DNA of 6,805 nucleotides. It comes from Alphaproteobacteria bacterium (lineage in GTDB: Bacteria; Pseudomonadota; Alphaproteobacteria; Puniceispirillales; Marisalimonadaceae). Within the stretch, counting starts at the first letter, position 1. Each line of letters begins with the position of its first letter. The position numbers and the translations under genes are program-made. The notes beneath the pieces are model-generated. The model was not told the DNA's origin, ran no database searches, and was given only the letters and a program-made list of their open reading frames with translations. Shown here one piece after another: positions 1 to 5,880 of this stretch. Location: the NCBI GenBank assembly GCA_016777645.1, contig JADHRC010000085.1, forward strand, positions 1 through 6,805, written 5' to 3'.

Positions 1-112
1 ATTTTTTGAAAAACTTCTTGATTATATTCTAGATCATAAAGATGTAGAAGTGATGACCGGCAGAGATATTCATGACTGGTATACTGATCAAGTCAAAAAA
101 CAAATAATCTAA
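1..112 (+). CDS. C-terminal end of a probable polysaccharide deacetylase family protein (5' part outside window)
   Basis: An open frame enters from the left edge (first full codon at 2) and ends at a TAA at 110-112, giving the last 36 residues of a protein. The tail reads FFEKLLDYILDHKDVEV followed by MTGRDIHDWY. This resembles the C-terminus of polysaccharide deacetylase / allantoinase-like (NodB-fold) proteins, in which a 'LLDYI..H.DV...TGREI.DWY' segment closes the barrel. The zinc-binding and catalytic motifs lie outside the window, so substrate and activity cannot be judged. It is the only plus-strand gene here and converges on the elyC-like gene with no bases between the two stop codons. 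It does not look functionally tied to phosphate uptake. Family assignment is from recall of the motif; that this is coding is fairly secure, the family less so. Confidence 0.6.
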   Translation, partial: FFEKLLDYILDHKDVEVMTGRDIHDWYTDQVKKQII

Positions 113-132
113 TTATAAAAATAATTTATAAT
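112..132. repeat. AT-only inverted repeat spanning the convergent gene ends
   Basis: ATTATAAA at 112-119 is perfectly complementary to TTTATAAT at 125-132, with a 5-base loop AATAA. It sits on the junction of the two convergent genes and overlaps the last codons of the elyC-like gene. All eight pairs are A-T, so the hairpin would be weak, and no strong T-run follows on either strand. It could be a poor bidirectional terminator or simple chance in AT-rich DNA. Confidence 0.25.
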
Positions 133-847
133 AAAGTCTTCCTAAATTCTCTCTTATAAAAAGTGATGATTTAGTTAATGCATTTACATCTGGCAAAAAA
201 CTTATAATTGATAACTTTTCATCTGAAGACTTAAAGTCAACCGGATAAGGTGTTACTTTAAAACCTTGCTTTTCGAATAAATATTTTGATCTTTGCATAT
301 GATAAGCAGAGGTAACTAGTGTAATTGATGAGTTAATAGGAATAATTTTTGTTAAAGCCAAACTCTCCTCATATGTGTTTTTCACTTTTTCTGTAACTAA
401 TATCACTCCCGAGACACCAAGTGAAACAGCTTTTGACTTTAGTATATTACCCTCTGGTTCCCAATTAATAGTCCAAGGTAATTGTGAGCCAGCAAATATA
501 AGTTTGCTAGCTTTAGAATTTGTTATCAAATCAATACCAGCAAAAAAACGGTCAGAATCAAAGAATTCATACGCTGTATTATTTGCTGACCCTACTTTAT
601 TAATCATACCTCCCAAAACCATAATAGCATCATTCTCTTTAATAGAAGATATGGGTGTTGGTTGGTAAGGATGCTCCAATCTCTTCATAAGATAATTACC
701 AACCATTGGGTTTGTCGAAACTATCAAAATTATTAATGAAAGAAATACAAAAAACTTTCGCCGATTGAATAGAAAACAAATTAAGAGAAAGAAAACAATT
801 CCAAGTGGAGAAACAAAAAAAGGTAATATTTTATGCAAATAAATCAA
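113..847 (-). CDS. ElyC/YdcF-type DUF218 envelope protein, membrane anchored
   Basis: This encodes a 244-residue protein. Two hydrophobic segments (about residues 7-27 and 31-48) separated by NRRK form an N-terminal membrane anchor. A soluble DUF218 domain spans about 70-240. Recognisable family elements are AIMVLGG (74-80), SDRFFAGIDL (98-107), KNTYEESLAL (156-165), LVTSAYHMQRSKYLF (177-191) and a C-terminal ENLGRLYYKL (233-242). The layout and length match E. coli ElyC (259 aa), which is linked to peptidoglycan and lipid-carrier metabolism; the biochemical activity of the family is not firmly known. The start is TTG at 845-847: an in-frame TAG lies just upstream at 857-859, no ATG occurs before the membrane segments, and a weak AGAG Shine-Dalgarno lies at 855-858, 7 bases away. 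The gene begins 35 bases after phoB on the same strand, so it may be the operon's last gene, but it also has a candidate promoter of its own (874-903). The symbol is withheld because YdcF, SanA and ElyC paralogues are hard to separate by eye. Confidence 0.82.
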   Translation of the reverse strand: MIYLHKILPFFVSPLGIVFFLLICFLFNRRKFFVFLSLIILIVSTNPMVGNYLMKRLEHPYQPTPISSIKENDAIMVLGGMINKVGSANNTAYEFFDSDRFFAGIDLITNSKASKLIFAGSQLPWTINWEPEGNILKSKAVSLGVSGVILVTEKVKNTYEESLALTKIIPINSSITLVTSAYHMQRSKYLFEKQGFKVTPYPVDFKSSDEKLSIISFLPDVNALTKSSLFIRENLGRLYYKLFL

Positions 848-873
848 AAAATTACTCTAATATGATTATTTAT

Positions 874-903
874 AAAGTAAACTTATATAACTTGATTTGT
901 CAA
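874..903 (-). promoter_or_regulatory. Candidate sigma-70-type promoter for the elyC-like gene
   Basis: On the minus strand a perfect -35 box TTGACA (898-903) lies inside the last codons of phoB. It is followed after 18 bases by TACTTT (874-879), which keeps the key T, A and final T of a -10 box. Transcription would begin near 867, leaving a leader of about 20 bases with the weak AGAG ribosome site before the TTG start. The -10 match is poor and AT-rich DNA offers many chance matches, so this is only a candidate. Confidence 0.3.
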
Positions 904-1584
904 TAAACCATAACCACCATCTCTAACAGTTCTTATGGGGTCTAAATTTTCTTCAGAAGCAGTTTTTAGAGCTTTTCTTAATCTGCTCATATGAACGTCT
1001 ACTGTTCTTTCTTCAACATACACACCATGTCCCCAAACAAGATCTAACAATTTTGATCTTGAAAAAACGTGACCAGGTCTTTCCATAAGTAAAGTTAGCA
1101 ATTTAAATTCTTTTGGTCCTAATTTAACATTTTTATTGTTTACATAAACTGACATTTCAGAAAGGGAAAGTTTAAGACCTTGATGTTCAAGTATTTCATT
1201 AACTAAAGCAGGACGAGAACGTCTTAATAATGCATTTACCCTAGAAATTAACTCTTTTGGTGAAAATGGTTTTGAAATATAATCATCTGCACCAGTATCT
1301 AACCCTAAAGATTTGTCACTATCCTCACTTCTAGCACTTAAAATGATAATCGGGAGCAATTTTGTTTCAGATCTGCTTCTTAAAGTTCGACAAAGATCGA
1401 TTCCGGAGATGTAAGGCATCATCCAGTCTAAGATAACTAAATCAGGAGAATGATCTTCTATTAATTGGAGTGCGTCTTTTCCATTTCGAGCCTTTATCGT
1501 TGAAAAACCTGAGCTTTCAAGATTAAAAGACATAAGTTCTAATTGATTAGGTTCGTCATCAGCTATTAAAATATTTGTTTTCAT
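883..1584 (-). CDS. phoB: Phosphate regulon response regulator PhoB
   Basis: This is a 233-residue OmpR/PhoB-family two-component response regulator that binds Pho boxes and activates phosphate-starvation genes, normally including pstSCAB. The receiver domain (about 1-122) has the acidic pair D9/D10, phospho-acceptor D53 in LVILDWMMP, switch residue S83 (Thr in E. coli) and K105 in ISKPF. Positions 53, 83 and 105 coincide with E. coli PhoB numbering. The winged-helix DNA-binding domain (about 134-230) includes LGPKEFKLL, RPGHVFSR, the recognition-helix segment RTVDVHMSRLRKAL and the wing RTVRDGGYGL. Its length is normal for the family. The ATG at 1582-1584 is preceded by AGGTGA (1588-1593), and 13 bases separate it from the phoU stop, so it is co-transcribed with the transporter. 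This placement would give positive autoregulation. The cognate kinase PhoR is not in the window. Confidence 0.95.
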   Translation of the reverse strand: MKTNILIADDEPNQLELMSFNLESSGFSTIKARNGKDALQLIEDHSPDLVILDWMMPYISGIDLCRTLRSRSETKLLPIIILSARSEDSDKSLGLDTGADDYISKPFSPKELISRVNALLRRSRPALVNEILEHQGLKLSLSEMSVYVNNKNVKLGPKEFKLLTLLMERPGHVFSRSKLLDLVWGHGVYVEERTVDVHMSRLRKALKTASEENLDPIRTVRDGGYGLLTNQVI

Positions 1585-1597
1585 TGTTCACCTAAAT

Positions 1598-2305
1598 TTA
1601 ATCAGGAATTCTTGTGCTGGTTTCGTCTGCTTTAGGTCTAACGTCAGAAAGAACCTTTCCATTCACTAAAAAATAAACTTGCTCAGCAATATCAGTTACA
1701 TAATCTGCTACCCGTTCTATATTTTTAGCAATAAAAAGAAGATGAGCACCAATCGGAGCTAAATTCTTGGTCCTTTGCATGGATGCTACAATTTCAAGAT
1801 AATATTGTGTGTGCATTTTATCAATTCTAACGTCAGAATTTCTTACCTTTATAGCCAGTTTATCATCTTGATTTACATATGATTCTAGTACATCTTCCAA
1901 CATGGTTTGTGTTTTTTGACCCATTTTACCAATATTTACGCCTGGTAAATCTGTATATTTCATTTCAACTAGAAGTTTAGTTCTATTAGAAATATTTCTT
2001 GAATAGTCACCAATTCTTTCAAAAATAGTGGCTATTTTTAATGCTACAATAACTCTTCTTAAATCAGCAGCTTGAGGAGCTCTTAGCGCTATAATCTCAA
2101 ATCCATATTTTTGAACTTTATCATCTAGATCATCCAAAAATTTATCGGCGCCTACTACCTTTTCAATATCTTCAAGATTTTGTGTACCGAAATTATTGAT
2201 GCATTTTTCGAATTGATCTAATGCTCCATTTCCAAGTTTTAATAAACTATTATTTAACTTATTTAAGTCATCATCAAAAGATGATAGTATGTGTTTAGTT
2301 TCCAT
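1598..2305 (-). CDS. phoU: Phosphate signalling protein PhoU
   Basis: This is a 235-residue all-helical cytoplasmic protein built from two PhoU repeats (about 15-110 and 125-215), of the usual length. Each repeat carries the E/D-rich metal-binding signature: FERIGDYSRN (95-104, with E96 and D100) and IERVADYVTDI (196-206, with E197, D201 and D205). PhoU is known to inhibit PhoR when phosphate is plentiful and to modulate the Pst transporter through PstB; loss usually makes the Pho regulon constitutive. The region LRAPQAADLRRVIVALKI (74-91) is typical of the family. The start ATG at 2303-2305 has a strong AGGAGA site (2310-2315) that overlaps the pstB TAG stop, which suggests translational coupling. 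The 8-base gap to pstB and 13-base gap to phoB place it firmly in the operon. Confidence 0.95.
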   Translation of the reverse strand: METKHILSSFDDDLNKLNNSLLKLGNGALDQFEKCINNFGTQNLEDIEKVVGADKFLDDLDDKVQKYGFEIIALRAPQAADLRRVIVALKIATIFERIGDYSRNISNRTKLLVEMKYTDLPGVNIGKMGQKTQTMLEDVLESYVNQDDKLAIKVRNSDVRIDKMHTQYYLEIVASMQRTKNLAPIGAHLLFIAKNIERVADYVTDIAEQVYFLVNGKVLSDVRPKADETSTRIPD

Positions 2306-2309
2306 TGTT

Positions 2310-2315
2310 TCTCCT
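2310..2315 (-). promoter_or_regulatory. Ribosome binding site of phoU overlapping the pstB stop codon
   Basis: The minus-strand sequence reads TAGGAGAAACAATG. The TAG (2314-2316) is the pstB stop, AGGAGA (2310-2315) is the phoU Shine-Dalgarno, and 4 bases separate it from the ATG. Ribosomes terminating on pstB therefore stand on the phoU initiation region, so the two genes are likely translationally coupled. Confidence 0.75.
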
Positions 2316-3132
2316 ATCCAATCTTTCCTGATATATATGCCTCTGTTTGGTTATGTTGAGGTCTTGTAAAAATTTCTTTTGTTTTACCAACTTCAATTAA
2401 TTTACCTAAATGAAAGTAAGCAGTTCTTTTTGAAACTCTAGCAGCTTGCTGCATTGAATGAGTGACTATGACAATTGAATATTCATTACCAAGTTCATGA
2501 ATTAATTCTTCTATTTTAGCCGTTGCAATAGGATCAAGAGCCGAACAAGGTTCATCCATAAGAATAACCTCAGGACTAACTGCTATAGCCCTTGCAATAC
2601 AGAGTCTTTGCTGTTGTCCTCCCGACAAACCTGTTCCAGGACTAAGTAGCCTGTCATTAACTTCATCCCATAAACCTGCCCTTTTCAAAGACTCTTCAAC
2701 AACAGAATCTAAATGTTCTTTATTTTCACAAAGACCGTGAATTCTAGGACCATAAGCGACATTGTCATATATAGATTTTGGAAATGGATTAGGTTTTTGA
2801 AAAACCATTCCAATTCTTGCTCTAAGAGGCACAACATCAATATTACTGTCATAGATATTCTCATTATCTAGAGTTATCTGCCCTTCAATGCGGCAAATAT
2901 CAATAGTATCATTCATTCTATTGAAACAGCGAAGGAATGTTGATTTACCGCAACCTGATGGTCCAATAAAAGATATAACTTCTTTATTACCAATGTCTAT
3001 TGTCACGTTATCTATTGCTTTTTTATCACCATAGTAGACGTTTACATTTCTAGCTTTTAATCTAGCCTCTTTAGAAAAAACATCACCTACTGTTAAATCT
3101 AAGGATTTAAAATCATTTGCTTTATCGCTCAT
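2314..3132 (-). CDS. pstB: Phosphate ABC transporter ATP-binding protein PstB
   Basis: This is a 272-residue cytoplasmic ATPase that powers phosphate import through PstC-PstA. All nucleotide-binding motifs are present: Walker A GPSGCGKST (57-65), Q-loop MVFQKPNPFP (109-118, Q112), signature LSGGQQQR (169-176), Walker B VILMDEP (189-195), D-loop SALD (197-200) and H-loop H225 in VTHSM. The QKPNPFP and DEPCSALDPIAT segments are specific to PstB among ABC ATPases. The reading frame could open at a TTG at 3151-3153, adding MVEGSLL. I prefer the ATG at 3130-3132 because an AAGGAAG site (3140-3146) lies 7 bases upstream of it, inside the extra sequence, and because the protein then starts 14 bases after the pstA stop. 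About 25 residues precede the first conserved strand, a slightly long N-terminus. The gene is co-transcribed with pstA and phoU. Confidence 0.95.
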   Translation of the reverse strand: MSDKANDFKSLDLTVGDVFSKEARLKARNVNVYYGDKKAIDNVTIDIGNKEVISFIGPSGCGKSTFLRCFNRMNDTIDICRIEGQITLDNENIYDSNIDVVPLRARIGMVFQKPNPFPKSIYDNVAYGPRIHGLCENKEHLDSVVEESLKRAGLWDEVNDRLLSPGTGLSGGQQQRLCIARAIAVSPEVILMDEPCSALDPIATAKIEELIHELGNEYSIVIVTHSMQQAARVSKRTAYFHLGKLIEVGKTKEIFTRPQHNQTEAYISGKIG

Positions 3133-3139
3133 TAACAAA

Positions 3140-3146
3140 CTTCCTT
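3140..3146 (-). promoter_or_regulatory. Ribosome binding site that fixes the pstB start
   Basis: Minus-strand AAGGAAG is followed by 7 bases (TTTGTTA) and the ATG at 3130-3132. It begins directly after the pstA TAG stop (3147-3149). No comparable site at the right distance serves the upstream TTG at 3151-3153, which would lie within the pstA coding end. Confidence 0.7.
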
Positions 3147-4442
3147 CTACCAACGTCTTTCTAATTTTTTTCTTAAATAAATTGCAAAGGCATTCATTGT
3201 TATTAAAAAACCTAACAAAATAATAATAGCTGCACTTGTTTTTTGAATAAACATTCTTTCGGCAAAATCAGCCCACATAAATATTTGAACCGGCAAAACA
3301 GTACCTGGATCCATTACACTATTGGGAACATCTACGATAAAAGCTACCATTCCAATCATAAGTAGTGGCGCTGTTTCGCCAAGAGCTTGAGCCATTCCTA
3401 TTATGGTTCCAGTTAACATACCAGGCATAGCAAGCGGGATAACATGATGAAAAATAACTTGTAATTTTGAAGCTCCAATACCATAGGCAGCATCTCTAAC
3501 TGATGGTGGGACCGCTCTTATAGCTGCTCTGGAAGAAATAATTATTGTTGGTAAAGTCATTAATGCTAACACCATACCTCCAACCAAAGGGATTGATCTT
3601 GGCATTCCAAAAATACTAATAAAAATTGCTAGTCCCATGATCCCAAAAACCACAGACGGAACAGCAGCTAAGTTATTTATATTAACCTCTATTATTTCTG
3701 TGATCTTATTTTTTTTGGCAATTTCTTCTAGGTAAACAGCTGTTGCAACGCCTAAAGGGAAAGCAATAAGTAAACATACTGACAGTGTTAAAATTGATCC
3801 AAAAAAAGCACCTTTAATACCCGCCATTTCAGGATTTCCAGAAGCACTACCTTTTAATATATAATCACTAAATTCATAAGAAATACGATTTTCTTGAGAT
3901 AATTTATCAACAAATGCTATTACATTATCACTTATGCGTCTTTCAGATTCTGGTGTGTCACGGTTAATGTAACCCCTTAAAAAACTATCAATATCGTCAT
4001 CAAGAGCAAACTTTACTTTTGTTACAGTTCCAAATAAAGAAGGATCATTCTTAACTAACTTAGCAATTCTTAAGTCTTTGCCAGAAGAAACAATTTTTCT
4101 AGCCTCTTTCTTTGCTTTTCGACCTTGGGGATTAATTATTGAAAATAAAGATTCGTTAACTATGTTACTCGCTTCACCTTCATAAAGAGAAGTATCAGAA
4201 AGATCACCTTTTGGGTCTATTCTTTCGCGATCAAACTTAATATCGAGTGTTACATAGTATTGAAAGAAACCAGGATAACCTTTTGTAAATATTGAAAAAA
4301 ACAAGAAAAGTAAAAAACAAGTTGCCATGCCAATAGCTATACGGCCATATAATCTAAGTCTATTATCTTTTGCTCTACGCTTTTTGATTGAGTTTTTTAC
4401 AAGCTCAGTAGCTTCTAAGGGGTTAATAAACTTTTTACTCAT
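3147..4442 (-). CDS. pstA: Phosphate ABC transporter permease PstA with N-terminal DUF3333-type extension
   Basis: This is a 431-residue inner-membrane permease subunit that forms the phosphate channel with PstC. A basic cytoplasmic N-terminus (1-34) and one membrane segment (about 35-53) are followed by a polar, probably periplasmic, region (about 55-205). That layout is the DUF3333-type extension seen in alphaproteobacterial PstA; E. coli PstA lacks it and is only about 296 aa. The ABC permease core (about 208-425) contains LEVN-like IIEVNINNLAAVPSVVFG (250-267), the EAA loop AVPPSVRDAAYGIGASK (310-326) that docks PstB, and MAQALGETAPLLMIGM (350-365). Position 352 is Gln where a related Arg-x-x-GET motif is common. 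The ATG at 4440-4442 overlaps the pstC stop as ATGAGTAA, with a GAGAG site (4448-4452) upstream, pointing to translational coupling. The pstA stop is followed at once by the pstB ribosome site. Confidence 0.95.
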   Translation of the reverse strand: MSKKFINPLEATELVKNSIKKRRAKDNRLRLYGRIAIGMATCFLLFLFFSIFTKGYPGFFQYYVTLDIKFDRERIDPKGDLSDTSLYEGEASNIVNESLFSIINPQGRKAKKEARKIVSSGKDLRIAKLVKNDPSLFGTVTKVKFALDDDIDSFLRGYINRDTPESERRISDNVIAFVDKLSQENRISYEFSDYILKGSASGNPEMAGIKGAFFGSILTLSVCLLIAFPLGVATAVYLEEIAKKNKITEIIEVNINNLAAVPSVVFGIMGLAIFISIFGMPRSIPLVGGMVLALMTLPTIIISSRAAIRAVPPSVRDAAYGIGASKLQVIFHHVIPLAMPGMLTGTIIGMAQALGETAPLLMIGMVAFIVDVPNSVMDPGTVLPVQIFMWADFAERMFIQKTSAAIIILLGFLITMNAFAIYLRKKLERRW

Positions 4443-5823
4443 ATTGCTCTCTATATTTTTTTACAATATGCAAAGCATAAAAGTTCATACATAATGTAAT
4501 TATTATCAAAGTTAATGCCAATGCAAAAGCAGACAATGTTTTTGCAGACTCAAATTCCTGATCACCAACTAATATTGTTACTATTTGAGAGGTAACAGTT
4601 GTTACTGCCTCTAAGGGGTTTGCTGTTAAATTAGCAGCCAAGCCTGCTGCCATAACCACTATCATAGTTTCACCAACAGCCCTTGAAACAGCTAAAATTA
4701 TACTGGCTACTACTCCAGGTAAAGCCGCAGGCAATACAATCTTGAGTACAGTTTCATTTTTAGTTGAACCAAGTCCATAACCTGCATCTCTAAGGGATTG
4801 GGGAACAGCATTTATCACATCATCTGAAAGAGATGAAATGAATGGTATGATCATAATACCCATTACTAATCCAGCAGCCAAGGCGGACTCAGAAGCAACA
4901 TCTAAACCTAACATTGAGCCCGTAGTTCTTAAAAAAGGAGCGACAGTTAAAGCTGCAAAAAAACCATAAACAACAGTAGGTACACCAGCTAGAATTTCTA
5001 ACAATGGCTTAAAAAGGGCTCTTTCTTTAGATGAAGCATATTCTGATAGATAGATGGCACTAAATAAACCAACAGGAACTGAAACACATAGGGCAATAAA
5101 TGAAATTAAGAAAGTGCCTGCAAAGAGAGGAATAGAACCATATTGGGACAATCCTTGTTGGCCTGATCCGGCTCTTTCGGCTCCTTCAAACTGAGGGTTC
5201 CACACAGTACCAAATAAAAATTCATCAATTGGGATAAGGGCAAAAAATCGAACAGATTCGAATACAACTGAAAAAATTATTGCAATTGTAGTAAAAATGG
5301 CAATAACAGAGCTTGCAGCAAGTAATGTCATAATTATTTTTTCAACTGCGTTCCTTGATCTAAAATTTTGATTAATTTTTAGAAAACCATAATAACCAGA
5401 GGCTATAGAAGTTAATAAACAAAGTGATGCAACTATAATGTTAGATGTTTGAACCCATGATTTCCATAATTCCGCAGCATCCGTTACCCACTGTGGAGGA
5501 GTACCAAAAATTAAGCCTTCTACAGAATTGTTAATTTGAGCAAGAGCTATTAAAAAATTATAATCTTTAGCATTAGTTACTTCATCAGGGATATACGATT
5601 TAATCATATGCGAAAATAAGAAATCATCCCCAATAGTCATCAAGAAATAAATTCCTAGAGAAGGAAGTAGAGAAGCAAGCAAGGCATAGAAGCCATAATA
5701 ATGAGGTAGAGAATGAAGATTATTTTTATATACAAGCCTTAATTTTTTAGCTTCTTTAAGACCTATAAAGAAGAATAGAAAAGAAATTAGAAGGATTACA
5801 ACTAATAAGTAAAAATTAAACAT
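4435..5823 (-). CDS. pstC: Phosphate ABC transporter permease PstC, long alphaproteobacterial form
   Basis: This is a 462-residue inner-membrane permease partner of PstA. The N-terminal part (1-190) holds about four hydrophobic segments (near 3-21, 43-63, 127-148 and 163-188) with a polar loop between the second and third. It is an extension absent from the shorter E. coli PstC (about 319 aa) but usual in alphaproteobacteria. A loop containing GTVWNPQ (205-211) leads into the transport core (about 230-455). The core carries GSIPLFAGTFLIS (229-241), EILAGVPTVVYGFFA (276-290), the EAA loop AVPQSLRDAGYGLGSTK (339-355) that contacts PstB, and the RAVGETM motif (381-387), whose charged residues are important for phosphate transport in E. 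coli PstC. The start is the ATG at 5821-5823, with a very strong AGGGAGGAG site. The gene lies 57 bases after pstS, separated by a terminator-like hairpin, and overlaps pstA by 8 bases. Confidence 0.95.
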   Translation of the reverse strand: MFNFYLLVVILLISFLFFFIGLKEAKKLRLVYKNNLHSLPHYYGFYALLASLLPSLGIYFLMTIGDDFLFSHMIKSYIPDEVTNAKDYNFLIALAQINNSVEGLIFGTPPQWVTDAAELWKSWVQTSNIIVASLCLLTSIASGYYGFLKINQNFRSRNAVEKIIMTLLAASSVIAIFTTIAIIFSVVFESVRFFALIPIDEFLFGTVWNPQFEGAERAGSGQQGLSQYGSIPLFAGTFLISFIALCVSVPVGLFSAIYLSEYASSKERALFKPLLEILAGVPTVVYGFFAALTVAPFLRTTGSMLGLDVASESALAAGLVMGIMIIPFISSLSDDVINAVPQSLRDAGYGLGSTKNETVLKIVLPAALPGVVASIILAVSRAVGETMIVVMAAGLAANLTANPLEAVTTVTSQIVTILVGDQEFESAKTLSAFALALTLIIITLCMNFYALHIVKKYREQYE

Positions 5824-5827
5824 TGCA

Positions 5828-5836
5828 CTCCTCCCT
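5828..5836 (-). promoter_or_regulatory. Strong ribosome binding site of pstC, abutting the terminator T-run
   Basis: Minus-strand AGGGAGGAG lies 4 bases before the pstC ATG and starts immediately after the eight T residues of the upstream hairpin. It is the best Shine-Dalgarno in the window. That may offset reduced transcript reaching pstC past the hairpin. Confidence 0.75.
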
Positions 5837-5866
5837 AAAAAAAAGGCTAACTCAAAGAGTTAGCCC
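5837..5866 (-). terminator. Rho-independent terminator/attenuator between pstS and pstC
   Basis: On the minus strand GGCTAACTC (5857-5865), a TTT loop (5854-5856) and GAGTTAGCC (5845-5853) form a perfect 9-bp stem. A G-T pair can extend it at the base (5866 with 5844). Eight T residues follow directly (5837-5844). It starts 14 bases after the pstS stop. This is the textbook form of an intrinsic terminator. Because pstC to phoB follow in the same direction with no visible promoter in the gap, it most likely acts as a partial terminator, or as a 3' stabiliser of pstS mRNA, making PstS more abundant than the membrane subunits. The partial read-through is inference. Confidence 0.85.
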
Positions 5867-5880
5867 ATTAATTTACGTTT

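Noticed and set aside
375..668. Plus-strand open frame of 97 residues
   Set aside because: It lies wholly antisense within the well-supported elyC-like gene, shows no recognisable domain, and is a frame shadow.
871..884. Small inverted repeat AAGT-AA-ACTT after phoB as a terminator
   Set aside because: The stem is only 4 bp with a 2-base loop and has no T-run of note; it is too weak to support a terminator.
2990..3020. TGTCA-containing stretches (also near 3776) as internal Pho boxes
   Set aside because: They are single half-site-like matches inside conserved coding sequence without the second direct repeat at the required spacing.
3133..3153. TTG-initiated N-terminal extension of PstB
   Set aside because: The ribosome site lies inside this stretch and is spaced for the downstream ATG; the extension overlaps the end of pstA.
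3709..3717. A8 homopolymer in the pstA coding strand as a slippage or frameshift site
   Set aside because: It encodes an ordinary Lys-Lys-Asn-Lys loop, the frame is intact on both sides, and such runs are expected at this base composition.
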